Part shown: positions 6,751 to 13,136 of the stretch, piece by piece
Layout of the letters: each line of letters begins with the position of its first letter
Position numbering within the stretch: the stretch's first letter is position 1
Origin: SG8-39 sp041558415
Lineage (GTDB): Bacteria; Pseudomonadota; Gammaproteobacteria; Burkholderiales; SG8-39
DNA: 20,779 nucleotides
NCBI GenBank assembly: GCA_041558415.1
Contig: JBFFEY010000054.1
Span: 1 to 20,779 of the forward strand
Reading direction: 5' to 3'
Notes under the pieces: generated by a model
Seen by the model: only the letters and a program-made list of their open reading frames with translations
Databases searched by the model: none
Told to the model about the DNA's origin: nothing
Made by a program: the position numbers and the translations under genes

Positions 6751-8010
6751 ATGACGAGACCCGCCAATCGCAGCCTTGGACTGTCCGACCGACGTTCGAC
6801 GGCCGCGCAGTCGCGACCCATCGGCGGCGCGACCGCGGCCGACCGCTGGCTGCTGTCCACCATCATGGGCGCCCTGCCGCGCGCCGGGTTCGCGGCGATG
6901 CTGTGGGACGGCACCACCCTCGGCGAGCAGACCGGCCTGCGCGTCATCTTCCGCGACCGCGCCGCGCTGTGGCAGCTGGCGCGCAATCCCCTGCTGCAGT
7001 TCGGCGACCTGTACAGCGTCGGGCGCATCGAGGTCGAGGGCGACCTGGTGGAGTTTCTCGAGCGCCTGTACCGCGCGATGGCGGCCGGCCGCGGCGGCAA
7101 GCGCTCGGTCTGGTGGTGGCTGTGGCAGGACCCGCGTCCGCGCGCGGGCTCGATCGGCCGCGCGCGCGAAAACATCCACCACCACTACGACCTCGGCAAC
7201 GACTTTTATCGCCTGTGGCTGGACAGCGCGGCCATGCAGTACACCTGCGCCTACTACCCGGCCCCCGGCATGACGCTGGAGGCCGCGCAGCGCACCAAGA
7301 TGGACCACGTCTGCCGCAAGCTGCGGCTGCGGCCCGGCCAGCGCGTCATCGAGGCCGGCTTCGGCTGGGGCGGTTTCGCGCTGCACATGGCGCGGCACTA
7401 CGGCGTGAGCGTGCGCGCCTACAACATCGCCGGCGAGCAGGTGCGCCACGCGCGCGACTGGGCCGCGCGCGAGGGGCTCGCGGAGCGCGTCGAGTTCGTC
7501 GAGGACGACTACCGCAACATCCGCGGCCACTGCGATGCCTTCGTCTCGGTTGGCATGCTCGAGCACGTCGGCGTCGACCACTATGCGGGGCTGGGAGAAG
7601 TCATCGATCGCTGCCTGTCGGCGAACGGTCTCGGCCTGATCCACAGCATCGGGCGCAACGCCCCCGGCCGCATGAACGGCTGGATCGAACGGCGCATCTT
7701 TCCCGGCGCCTATCCGCCGTCGCTCGGCGAGATGATGGGCATCTTCGAGCCGAGGCGCTTTTCGGTGCTCGACGTGGAAAACCTGCGCCTGCACTACGCG
7801 CAGACGCTGCGCGACTGGCGCACGCGCTTCAGGGCGAACCTCGACACCGTGCGCGAAACGTACGACGAAGCCTTCACGCGCGCCTGGGACCTTTACCTCG
7901 CCGGCTCGACCGCCGCGTTCACCACCGGATCGCTGCAGCTCTACCAGGTGGTGTTCGCGCGCGGCAGCAACAACGCGGTGCCGGCAACGCGCGCCGACCT
8001 CTACGCCTGA
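6751..8010 (+). CDS. Cyclopropane-fatty-acid synthase family SAM-dependent methyltransferase
   Basis: This 419-residue protein has the Cfa/CmaA layout: an N-terminal lipid-binding region, then 'IHHHYDLGNDFYRLWLD' (142-158), 'YTCAYY' with the conserved Cys166, the SAM motif 'VIEAGFGWGGFALHMA' (199-214), 'SVGMLEHVG', 'LIHSIG' and 'HYAQTLRDWRTRF'. In E. coli Cfa the equivalent Cys, Glu, His and Tyr bind the catalytic bicarbonate, and all have visible counterparts. These enzymes transfer a methylene or methyl group from SAM to double bonds of membrane phospholipid chains. Start: the ATG at 6751 has GGGGGAGG five bases upstream; a GTG two codons earlier overlaps that site. It is 20 bp upstream of the flavoprotein gene, forming a probable operon, so the product may be a methylated or branched chain rather than a plain cyclopropane. 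Confidence 0.88.
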   Translation: MTRPANRSLGLSDRRSTAAQSRPIGGATAADRWLLSTIMGALPRAGFAAMLWDGTTLGEQTGLRVIFRDRAALWQLARNPLLQFGDLYSVGRIEVEGDLVEFLERLYRAMAAGRGGKRSVWWWLWQDPRPRAGSIGRARENIHHHYDLGNDFYRLWLDSAAMQYTCAYYPAPGMTLEAAQRTKMDHVCRKLRLRPGQRVIEAGFGWGGFALHMARHYGVSVRAYNIAGEQVRHARDWAAREGLAERVEFVEDDYRNIRGHCDAFVSVGMLEHVGVDHYAGLGEVIDRCLSANGLGLIHSIGRNAPGRMNGWIERRIFPGAYPPSLGEMMGIFEPRRFSVLDVENLRLHYAQTLRDWRTRFRANLDTVRETYDEAFTRAWDLYLAGSTAAFTTGSLQLYQVVFARGSNNAVPATRADLYA

Positions 8011-8030
8011 GGCGGGCGCGGCCGCAGCCG

Positions 8031-9167
8031 ATGCAGTCATTCGATGTGGTGATCGTCGGCGGCGGGCCCGCCGGCTCGACGCTCGCGCGAGCGCTGCGCG
8101 CGAGCGGCCTGCGCATCGCCCTGCTCGACAAGCGCGACTTCCCGCGCGACAAGACCTGCGCCGGCTGGATCACGCCCGCGGTGGTCAGCGACCTCGAGCT
8201 CGATCTCGCCGACTACGCGCGGCAGCACGTGCTGCAGCCGATCCACGCCTTCGAGATTGCGCGCATGGGCGCGCCCCGCGTGGTCAACGCGCACGGCGCG
8301 GCGCCGGTCAGCTACGGCATCCGCCGCTTCGAGTTCGATCACTACCTGCTCGCGCGCTGCGGCGCCGAGCTGCACACCGGCACGGCGGTCGAGTCGCTGC
8401 GCCGCGAGCAGGGGCACTGGGTCGTCAACGACGCGCTGCGCGCGCGGCTGCTGGTCGGCGCCGGCGGTCACTTTTGCCCGGTGGCGCGCGCGCTCGGTGC
8501 GCGACCGGGCAAGGGCGAGACCGTGGTCGGCGCGCAGGAGTTCGAAGTGCAGATGACGCCCGAGCAGGCGGCACAGTGCACGGCACGCAACGATACGCCG
8601 CAGCTCTACTTCTGCGAGGACCTCACCGGCTATGCCTGGGTGTTCCGCAAGGGCGACTGGGTGAATGTCGGCATCGGGCGCGAGAACCCGCACGCGCTCG
8701 CCGAGCACGCCGAGCGCTTCCTCGCCACGCTGGTGCGCGACGGCGTGCTGCCCGAGCCCGTGGCGCGCACCAAGCCGAAGGGACACGCCTACCTGCTCTA
8801 CAACCATTCGGCGCGGCCGCTGCTCGCCGAGAACGCGATCCTGATCGGCGACAGCGCCGGGCTCGCCTACCCGCAGAGCGGCGAAGGCATCCGCCCCGCG
8901 GTCGAGTCGGCCATCCTCGCGGCGCGCACGCTGCGCGAGATCCACGCCCGCGGCGGCGATTTCAGCGCAGCCGCGCTCGCGCCCTACGCGCGGGCGATCG
9001 AGGCGCGCTTCGGCCCGCGCCGTTGGCGCACCGGCCAGGTGGCGGCACCGCCCAATGCATTCAAGCGTGCGCTCGGCGGCTGGCTGCTCGGCACGCACTG
9101 GTTCACGCGCGAAGTGGTGACGCGGCGCTGGTTCCTGCACCAGCACGTCGCAGCACTGCGCAGCTGA
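8031..9167 (+). CDS. FAD-dependent oxidoreductase, geranylgeranyl-reductase family
   Basis: This 378-residue protein begins with a Rossmann FAD motif (VVIVGGGPAGSTLA, residues 6-19). It then has 'DKTCAGWITP' (40-49), the position of the family's conserved Lys-x-Cys-Gly, 'GYAWVFRKGDWVNVGIG' (200-216), which matches the YxWxFP substrate-cavity motif with arginine in place of proline, and the second FAD motif 'LIGDSAGLAYPQSGEGI' (271-287). Family members reduce isolated double bonds of isoprenoid or lipid chains, and relatives act as halogenases or hydroxylases. The ATG lies 20 bp after the cfa-like stop with no strong Shine-Dalgarno, suggesting translational coupling. Coupling to a fatty-acyl methyltransferase suggests a lipid substrate; that is inference. 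Confidence 0.82.
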   Translation: MQSFDVVIVGGGPAGSTLARALRASGLRIALLDKRDFPRDKTCAGWITPAVVSDLELDLADYARQHVLQPIHAFEIARMGAPRVVNAHGAAPVSYGIRRFEFDHYLLARCGAELHTGTAVESLRREQGHWVVNDALRARLLVGAGGHFCPVARALGARPGKGETVVGAQEFEVQMTPEQAAQCTARNDTPQLYFCEDLTGYAWVFRKGDWVNVGIGRENPHALAEHAERFLATLVRDGVLPEPVARTKPKGHAYLLYNHSARPLLAENAILIGDSAGLAYPQSGEGIRPAVESAILAARTLREIHARGGDFSAAALAPYARAIEARFGPRRWRTGQVAAPPNAFKRALGGWLLGTHWFTREVVTRRWFLHQHVAALRS

Positions 9168-9196
9168 GCAGCGGCGTCCACCGAGACCAACCTGGG

Positions 9197-9231
9197 AAAC
9201 GCTGGTCAGGTCGCAGACTTGATCAGCGTTT
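9197..9231 (+). terminator. Strong 16-bp hairpin downstream of the lipid operon
   Basis: Arms AAACGCTGGTCAGGTC (9197-9212) and GACTTGATCAGCGTTT (9216-9231) flank a GCA loop. Fourteen pairs are Watson-Crick and the other two are G·U in plus-strand RNA, so the structure fits a transcript of the plus-strand flavoprotein gene that ends 29 bp upstream. Only three U residues close the stem, so it may stabilise a 3' end or be a repeat element rather than a strict terminator. Confidence 0.55.
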
Positions 9232-9250
9232 CGTCTGATGTAGGGGGTCA

Positions 9251-9273
9251 CAAGGGGGGCGTAGCCCCCTTTG
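9251..9273. terminator. Probable bidirectional terminator
   Basis: CAAGGGGG (9251-9258) pairs with CCCCCTTTG (9265-9273, one bulged T) around a GCGTAG loop, followed by TT on the plus strand. The hairpin ends one base before the convergent alarmone-hydrolase stop codon, so it can serve both the plus-strand lipid operon and the minus-strand gene. Confidence 0.6.
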
Positions 9274-9274
9274 T

Positions 9275-9820
9275 TCACCTTGGGCGCCGCGCGTAGGCCT
9301 CGTCGAACAGCCGCTCGAGCGTGCCGTGCGCCCCGCGCAGGCCGTCGACCACCGCCTTGGCCCAGTCGAAGTACTCCTGCTTGCGCCCCAGCGACCATTC
9401 GGCGGGCGGGCGGTCGACCATGTCGCGCAGGTTGCAGATCTTGTCGGCCAGCTTGACGAGTTTTGCGCGCGGGCTCTTGAGGTGCGCGCGCTCGACCTGC
9501 GCGCGCTTGCGCGCCTCCTTTTGCAGGCTGGTGTCGTCGGTCACCTCGGCCACCACGTCCGCGATCTCGGGACCGAAGGCGCGCCGCAGTTCCTCGTAGG
9601 TGGTCTCCGTGTCCTCGATGGTGTCGTGCAGCAGTGCCGCGCACAGCACGATCGGGTCGGAGATGCCGCCCTCGTTCTTCAGCACATTGGCGAGCGCGAT
9701 CGGGTGGTTGATGTACGGCGAGGCTTCGACGTCGCGGCGGCGCTGCATGCGGTGCTTCTCGGCCGCGAAGGCCGCGACTCTGAGAAACAGGGCGAGCGGG
9801 TCGGCAGCGTCGGTGCTCAT
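9275..9820 (-). CDS. MESH1-type small alarmone hydrolase (HD domain)
   Basis: This 181-residue single-domain HD hydrolase closely resembles metazoan MESH1/HDDC3. 'YINHPIALANVL' holds His39, 'AALLHDTIEDT' holds His65, Asp66, Glu69 and Asp70, and 'AKLVKLADKICNLRD' holds Asp126. These match human MESH1 metal and catalytic residues (His35, His61, Asp62, Glu65, Asp66, Asp122) with a constant offset of four. There is no synthetase, TGS or ACT domain, unlike full-length RelA/SpoT. MESH1-like enzymes hydrolyse the 3'-diphosphate of (p)ppGpp, and human MESH1 also dephosphorylates NADPH. Start: the ATG at 9818-9820, with GGAGG 12 nt upstream; the frame open further upstream has no domain. It lies 50 bp after a 24-codon ORF on the same strand. 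I did not see a cognate small synthetase. Confidence 0.85.
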   Translation of the reverse strand: MSTDAADPLALFLRVAAFAAEKHRMQRRRDVEASPYINHPIALANVLKNEGGISDPIVLCAALLHDTIEDTETTYEELRRAFGPEIADVVAEVTDDTSLQKEARKRAQVERAHLKSPRAKLVKLADKICNLRDMVDRPPAEWSLGRKQEYFDWAKAVVDGLRGAHGTLERLFDEAYARRPR

Positions 9821-9870
9821 CGGGCGCAGGATCCTCCGTCCCGAGTATGCGCCAGGCTGCGCCGCCCGGC

Positions 9871-9945
9871 TCAGGGTTCCAGCACCCGCAGCGCGAACAG
9901 GATGAACGCGGGCGTCAGCGCGATGAGCAGGTCGAGCGGGATCAT
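9871..9945 (-). CDS. Candidate 24-residue hydrophobic peptide
   Basis: A short reading frame from ATG (9943-9945) to TGA (9871-9873) encodes 24 residues beginning MIPLDLLIAL and ending ALRVLEP. It is almost wholly hydrophobic, with one Asp near the start and Arg-Val-Leu-Glu at the end, long enough for one membrane helix. GGAG lies six bases before the ATG, better spaced than the site of the alarmone hydrolase gene 50 bp downstream. It could be a real small membrane protein or a leader controlling that gene. I recognise no family, and chance cannot be excluded at this length. Confidence 0.45.
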   Translation of the reverse strand: MIPLDLLIALTPAFILFALRVLEP

Positions 9946-9990
9946 GCAGGGCTCCGGTTTTCATGGCGGCCCCAGTGTGCGCGCGCCGCA

Positions 9991-10019
9991 GGCTCAGGGG
10001 ATGAGCCACCCCGCAGGGG
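9991..10019. promoter_or_regulatory. Two tandem hairpins in a divergent promoter region
   Basis: GGCTCA (9991-9996)/TGAGCC (10002-10007) with a 5-nt loop is followed at once by CCCC (10009-10012)/GGGG (10016-10019) around GCA. The pair lies between the divergent 24-codon ORF and the nuclease gene, ending 15 bp before the nuclease -10-like element, where an operator could act. The function is unknown. Confidence 0.3.
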
Positions 10020-10033
10020 CGCCGCGCGGCGGC

Positions 10034-10039
10034 TAGAAT
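10034..10039 (+). promoter_or_regulatory. -10-like element giving a possibly leaderless nuclease transcript
   Basis: TAGAAT matches the -10 consensus at five of six positions and ends only five bases before the nuclease ATG at 10045. Initiation at normal spacing would fall at or next to the start codon, and no Shine-Dalgarno is visible. No good -35 is present. Confidence 0.35.
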
Positions 10040-10044
10040 GCCCC

Positions 10045-10917
10045 ATGCCGCCCAGGCTCTTCGACCCCGCCTCGTCCAAGCCCTTCGCGCTCAGCCGCTC
10101 CAAGGTCGAGCTGTTCCTCGACTGCCCACGCTGCTTCTGGCTCGATCGGCGCCGGGGCATCCTGCGGCCCTCGGGACCGCCGTTCAACCTCAACTCGGCG
10201 GTCGATCAGCTGCTGAAGAACGAGTTCGACCGCTACCGCGCCGCGCAGCAGCCCCATCCGCTGATGACCGCCGCAGGATTGCATGCCGTGCCGCACGCGC
10301 ATCCCCAGCTTGCCGCCTGGCGCGAGAACTTCAAGGGCGTGCGCAGCCTGCACCGGGAGACCGGGTTCGAGCTGTTCGGCGCCATCGACGACCTGTGGCG
10401 CGACCTCGACAGCGGCGCCCTGATCGTCGCCGACTACAAGGCCACATCCAAGGCGGGCGAGGTCTCGCTCGATGCCGACTGGCAGATTTCCTACACGCGC
10501 CAGATGGAGTTCTACCAGTGGCTGCTGCGCCGTCAGGGCCTGGAGGTGGCGCATCGCGGCTGGTTCGTCTACGCCAACGGCCGGCGCGACCGGCCGAGCT
10601 TCGACGGCCGGCTCGAATTCACCATCCGCATGATTCCCTACGACGGCGACGACGGCTGGATCGCAGGCACGCTGGCGGCGATTCGCGCCACGCTGATGCT
10701 GCCCGACGCCCCGCCCCCGCCGCGCGACTGCGAATTCTGCAGCTACGCGGCGCAGGCCGGCGGCGCGGGCTTGCCCGCGCGCAGCCGCACGCCCGCGCGC
10801 CGCCGTCCGGCGCCGCGCGGCGCCGCCTCCGTGGCCGCGGACCTGCCGCGCACCGGCGACCTGTTCAGCGATAGCGCGCCGCCGCCCGTGCAAGCGTCTC
10901 GACGACGCGGCGTCTGA
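10045..10917 (+). CDS. PD-(D/E)XK nuclease superfamily protein, RecB/Cas4-like
   Basis: This 290-residue protein shows the RecB-type nuclease core. 'LSRSKVELFLDCPRCFWLDRRRG' (16-38) is the N-terminal helix. 'FGAIDDLW' (111-118, Asp115) and 'LIVADYKATSK' (126-136, Asp130 and Lys132) form the metal-binding D-...-D-x-K motif. 'QMEFYQWLL' (153-161) is the following Q-x3-Y motif helix. Cys27 and Cys30 at the N-terminus, with Cys229 and Cys232 in 'DCEFCSYA' after the core, could hold an iron-sulfur cluster as in Cas4 and AddB. The last 55 or so residues are Arg/Ala/Pro-rich and look disordered. There is no helicase domain and no CRISPR locus nearby, so the DNA-processing role is unknown. Start: ATG at 10045. 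The last 53 bp overlap the convergent WYL gene. Confidence 0.8.
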   Translation: MPPRLFDPASSKPFALSRSKVELFLDCPRCFWLDRRRGILRPSGPPFNLNSAVDQLLKNEFDRYRAAQQPHPLMTAAGLHAVPHAHPQLAAWRENFKGVRSLHRETGFELFGAIDDLWRDLDSGALIVADYKATSKAGEVSLDADWQISYTRQMEFYQWLLRRQGLEVAHRGWFVYANGRRDRPSFDGRLEFTIRMIPYDGDDGWIAGTLAAIRATLMLPDAPPPPRDCEFCSYAAQAGGAGLPARSRTPARRRPAPRGAASVAADLPRTGDLFSDSAPPPVQASRRRGV

Positions 10918-11833
10918 GCGCCGGCGGGCCGAGCACCTCGACATCCGCGCCGTAGCGCAGGATGTCCATGAGCAGCTCGCGATCGTCAGCGTAAGGCAGC
11001 TCCAGGATCCAATGGCCGTCGGCCTCGGCCTGCGCGCGCTGCTGCGGATGCCAGGTCTGCGCCGCCGCCCAACGCGCCGCCTGTGGTGCAAAGCGCAGCC
11101 GTGCCCAGGCGACCGGCTCCCCGGCGAAGATGCCGTAGCCGCCGGCTAGGACCGCGTCGAGCGCGGCGCGCCCGACTTCCCTGGCGCGCGCCTCGAGCAG
11201 CACCGCGTCGCGGATCGCATCGACCGCGAAGCTGCGCAAATCCTTGCGCAGGTGGCACCAGGCGTCGAGATACCAGTTGTCGCGGTAGTGCACCAGGCGC
11301 TGCGGCGACAGCTCGCGCTCGGTTTCGCGGTCCTCGGCGCGGTGGTAGTGCCGGATGCGCAAGCGCCGCCGGCGCAGCAGCGCGGTGGCGACGACGCCGA
11401 AATGGGCGCTACCGCTGCCGCGCCGCCCGGGCTGCAGAATGCGAATGCGGCTCTCGACCTCCTGCCAGGAATGCGCGCCGCTGCCGAGGATCGCGCGCAG
11501 CCGCCCGAGCAGCGCGTCGACCTGCGGCCCGAGGACGCCGGGGTCGAGCTCGACGAGCAGTTGCCGCATCGTCAACAGCGCGCGCACCTCATCGGCCGAG
11601 AACCACAGCCCCGGCAGTTCGTAGCGCGGACCGGTGCGGTGCACGCCGAAACGGTAGCCGCGCGCGGCGCGGTCGTACTCGATCGGCGCGTTGAAGCGGT
11701 CGCGCATGTAATCAAGGTCGCGCTTGAGCGTCGCGCGCGAAACCTCCAGCGCGCGCTGCAGTTCGGCAAACGGCACCGGCGGCCGCTCCTTCAGCAGCCG
11801 GTCGATGCGGTAGAAGCGCTCGAGCCGTTCCAC
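10865..11833 (-). CDS. WYL-domain transcriptional regulator (HTH-WYL-WCX)
   Basis: This 322-residue regulator has an N-terminal winged helix-turn-helix (about 1-62; 'PFAELQRALEVSRATLKRDLDYMRDRF'). The WYL domain is centred on 'LSPQRLVHYRDNWYLDAWCHLRKDLRSFAVDAI' (about 175-207, with Trp187-Tyr188-Leu189). A WCX-like region (about 230-322) ends in 'VLGPPALRRRVVETLARAAARYR'. WYL domains bind nucleic-acid or nucleotide ligands, and such proteins commonly control DNA-repair and phage-defence genes. The start is a GTG (11831-11833) with GAGGCG directly upstream; I see no ATG that keeps the helix-turn-helix. It follows the diguanylate cyclase gene by 34 bp on the same strand and overlaps the 3' end of the convergent nuclease gene. 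Confidence 0.88.
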   Translation of the reverse strand: MERLERFYRIDRLLKERPPVPFAELQRALEVSRATLKRDLDYMRDRFNAPIEYDRAARGYRFGVHRTGPRYELPGLWFSADEVRALLTMRQLLVELDPGVLGPQVDALLGRLRAILGSGAHSWQEVESRIRILQPGRRGSGSAHFGVVATALLRRRRLRIRHYHRAEDRETERELSPQRLVHYRDNWYLDAWCHLRKDLRSFAVDAIRDAVLLEARAREVGRAALDAVLAGGYGIFAGEPVAWARLRFAPQAARWAAAQTWHPQQRAQAEADGHWILELPYADDRELLMDILRYGADVEVLGPPALRRRVVETLARAAARYR

Positions 11834-11867
11834 GCCGCCTCGTCAGCCTCGTTGGGTTAGCGCGACC

Positions 11868-13103
11868 TCAGGTGCTGACGCGGTTGCGCCCGGCCTGCTT
11901 CGCGCGGTAGAGCGCCTCGTCGGCCGCCTTGATCACCGCCGCCGGCTTCACGCCGGACTTCGGCTCGGCAGCGCCCATGGAGATGGTCACCGACAGCATT
12001 TCATCCGCCGTACCCTCGCCGCGCAGCTTGGAGCCCTTGCGGGGGCTCTTCGGACGGTCCTCCCCACGGAGGGCCATGCGGTATTCCTCGATTTCCTTGC
12101 GCACCGTGTCGAGGTGCGGCAGCGCCTCCTTCAGCGTGGTGTCCGGAAAGAGCACCGTGAACTCCTCGCCGCCATAGCGAAAGGCGCGCCCGCCGCCGCC
12201 GACCTCCGCGAGCCGCGCCGCCACCAGGCGCAGCACCTGGTCGCCGACGTCGTGGCCGTGGGTGTCGTTGAACTTCTTGAAGTGATCGACATCGCCCATC
12301 GCCACGACATAGCGGGTGCCGAGCGCACGCATGCGCTCCTCCAGCGCGCGCCGGCTCGGCAGGCCGGTGAGCTCGTCGCGGAACGCGAGGCGGTACGATT
12401 CCTGCAGCACCGCGACCAGCAGGATCAGGCCGGCCGCGGTCATGAAGATGGCGAACGCGCCGTAGCGGTCGATCCAGGAGCAGGCGATATAGAACGCGAC
12501 CAGCGCACCGGCCTTGCCGACGTCGAGTGCGAGAAAGCGCGGATACGCGCGCCACACCGCGGCGGCGACGGCCGCGGCGAAGGCGATGCGCCCCACCAGC
12601 GGCACGGGCGGCGAACGCAGCGCCCAATGGTTGAAGGTTCGGATCCAGCTGTCGTTCTCGACGCCGAATTCGCGCTGCCCCCAGGACACGAGCCACGCCA
12701 CCAGGACGACCTCGGCGACGATGAGCACGATCCAGCGCAGGCTGCCGCCGTGCACCGCGCCGCGCTCCGGCAGCACCAGGGCGGCGAAGACGTTTAACGG
12801 CACCAACACCACGGCGGCGACGTAATAGACGTTCGCGGCGAAGCTGGTATAGCCGAAATCGGTCGCGAAGCGCTGGCCGCCATAGGCCGCGAGCAGCGAG
12901 AGCGCGACGACGAAGGCGCGTCCGCGGTTGAACCACAACGTCACCGCGCCGGCGAGGCCGAGCACGGTGTAGGGCGCGAGCGTGCGCAGGCCGGCAAGCG
13001 AGGGCGGCAGGGAAGGATCGGCGCCCGCCAGCAGCGCCGCGGCGACAAGGATGCCGCCCGGCACGAGCAGCGGCCGGGCCCACTCGGGAATCGATCGGAT
13101 CAC
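11868..13103 (-). CDS. Membrane-bound diguanylate cyclase (GGDEF domain)
   Basis: This 411-residue protein has about eight hydrophobic segments in residues 10-236 (for example 11-27, 41-58, 92-110, 123-140, 197-210, 215-235). They form an integral-membrane sensor region of no type I recognise. A GGDEF domain follows: 'FRDELTGLPSRRALEERM' (241-258), metal-binding 'GDVDHFKKFNDTHGHDVGDQVL' (270-291) and the intact active site GGEEF (311-315). It should make cyclic di-GMP from two GTP. The RxxD inhibitory site that precedes the active site in enzymes such as PleD is replaced by four glycines (302-305). A basic insert (RPKSPRKGSK) precedes the last strands. The start is GTG (13101-13103) with a weak ribosome site, 33 bp after parC. 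Confidence 0.88.
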   Translation of the reverse strand: MIRSIPEWARPLLVPGGILVAAALLAGADPSLPPSLAGLRTLAPYTVLGLAGAVTLWFNRGRAFVVALSLLAAYGGQRFATDFGYTSFAANVYYVAAVVLVPLNVFAALVLPERGAVHGGSLRWIVLIVAEVVLVAWLVSWGQREFGVENDSWIRTFNHWALRSPPVPLVGRIAFAAAVAAAVWRAYPRFLALDVGKAGALVAFYIACSWIDRYGAFAIFMTAAGLILLVAVLQESYRLAFRDELTGLPSRRALEERMRALGTRYVVAMGDVDHFKKFNDTHGHDVGDQVLRLVAARLAEVGGGGRAFRYGGEEFTVLFPDTTLKEALPHLDTVRKEIEEYRMALRGEDRPKSPRKGSKLRGEGTADEMLSVTISMGAAEPKSGVKPAAVIKAADEALYRAKQAGRNRVST

Positions 13104-13115
13104 AGCCGCTATTGT

Positions 13116-13132
13116 CGCCGCACTACGCGGCG
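13116..13132 (-). other. Small hairpin between parC and the cyclase gene
   Basis: CGCCGC (13116-13121) and GCGGCG (13127-13132) flank a 5-nt loop four bases after the parC stop codon. No U-tract follows on the minus strand, so full termination is unlikely. It may attenuate read-through into the cyclase gene or be a chance GC-rich stem. Confidence 0.3.
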
Positions 13133-13136
13133 CCCG

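Noticed and set aside
10045..10917. A cas4 gene belonging to a CRISPR-Cas locus
   Set aside because: No CRISPR repeat array and no other cas gene occur in the window, and the cysteine arrangement is 2+2 rather than the 1+3 of Cas4.
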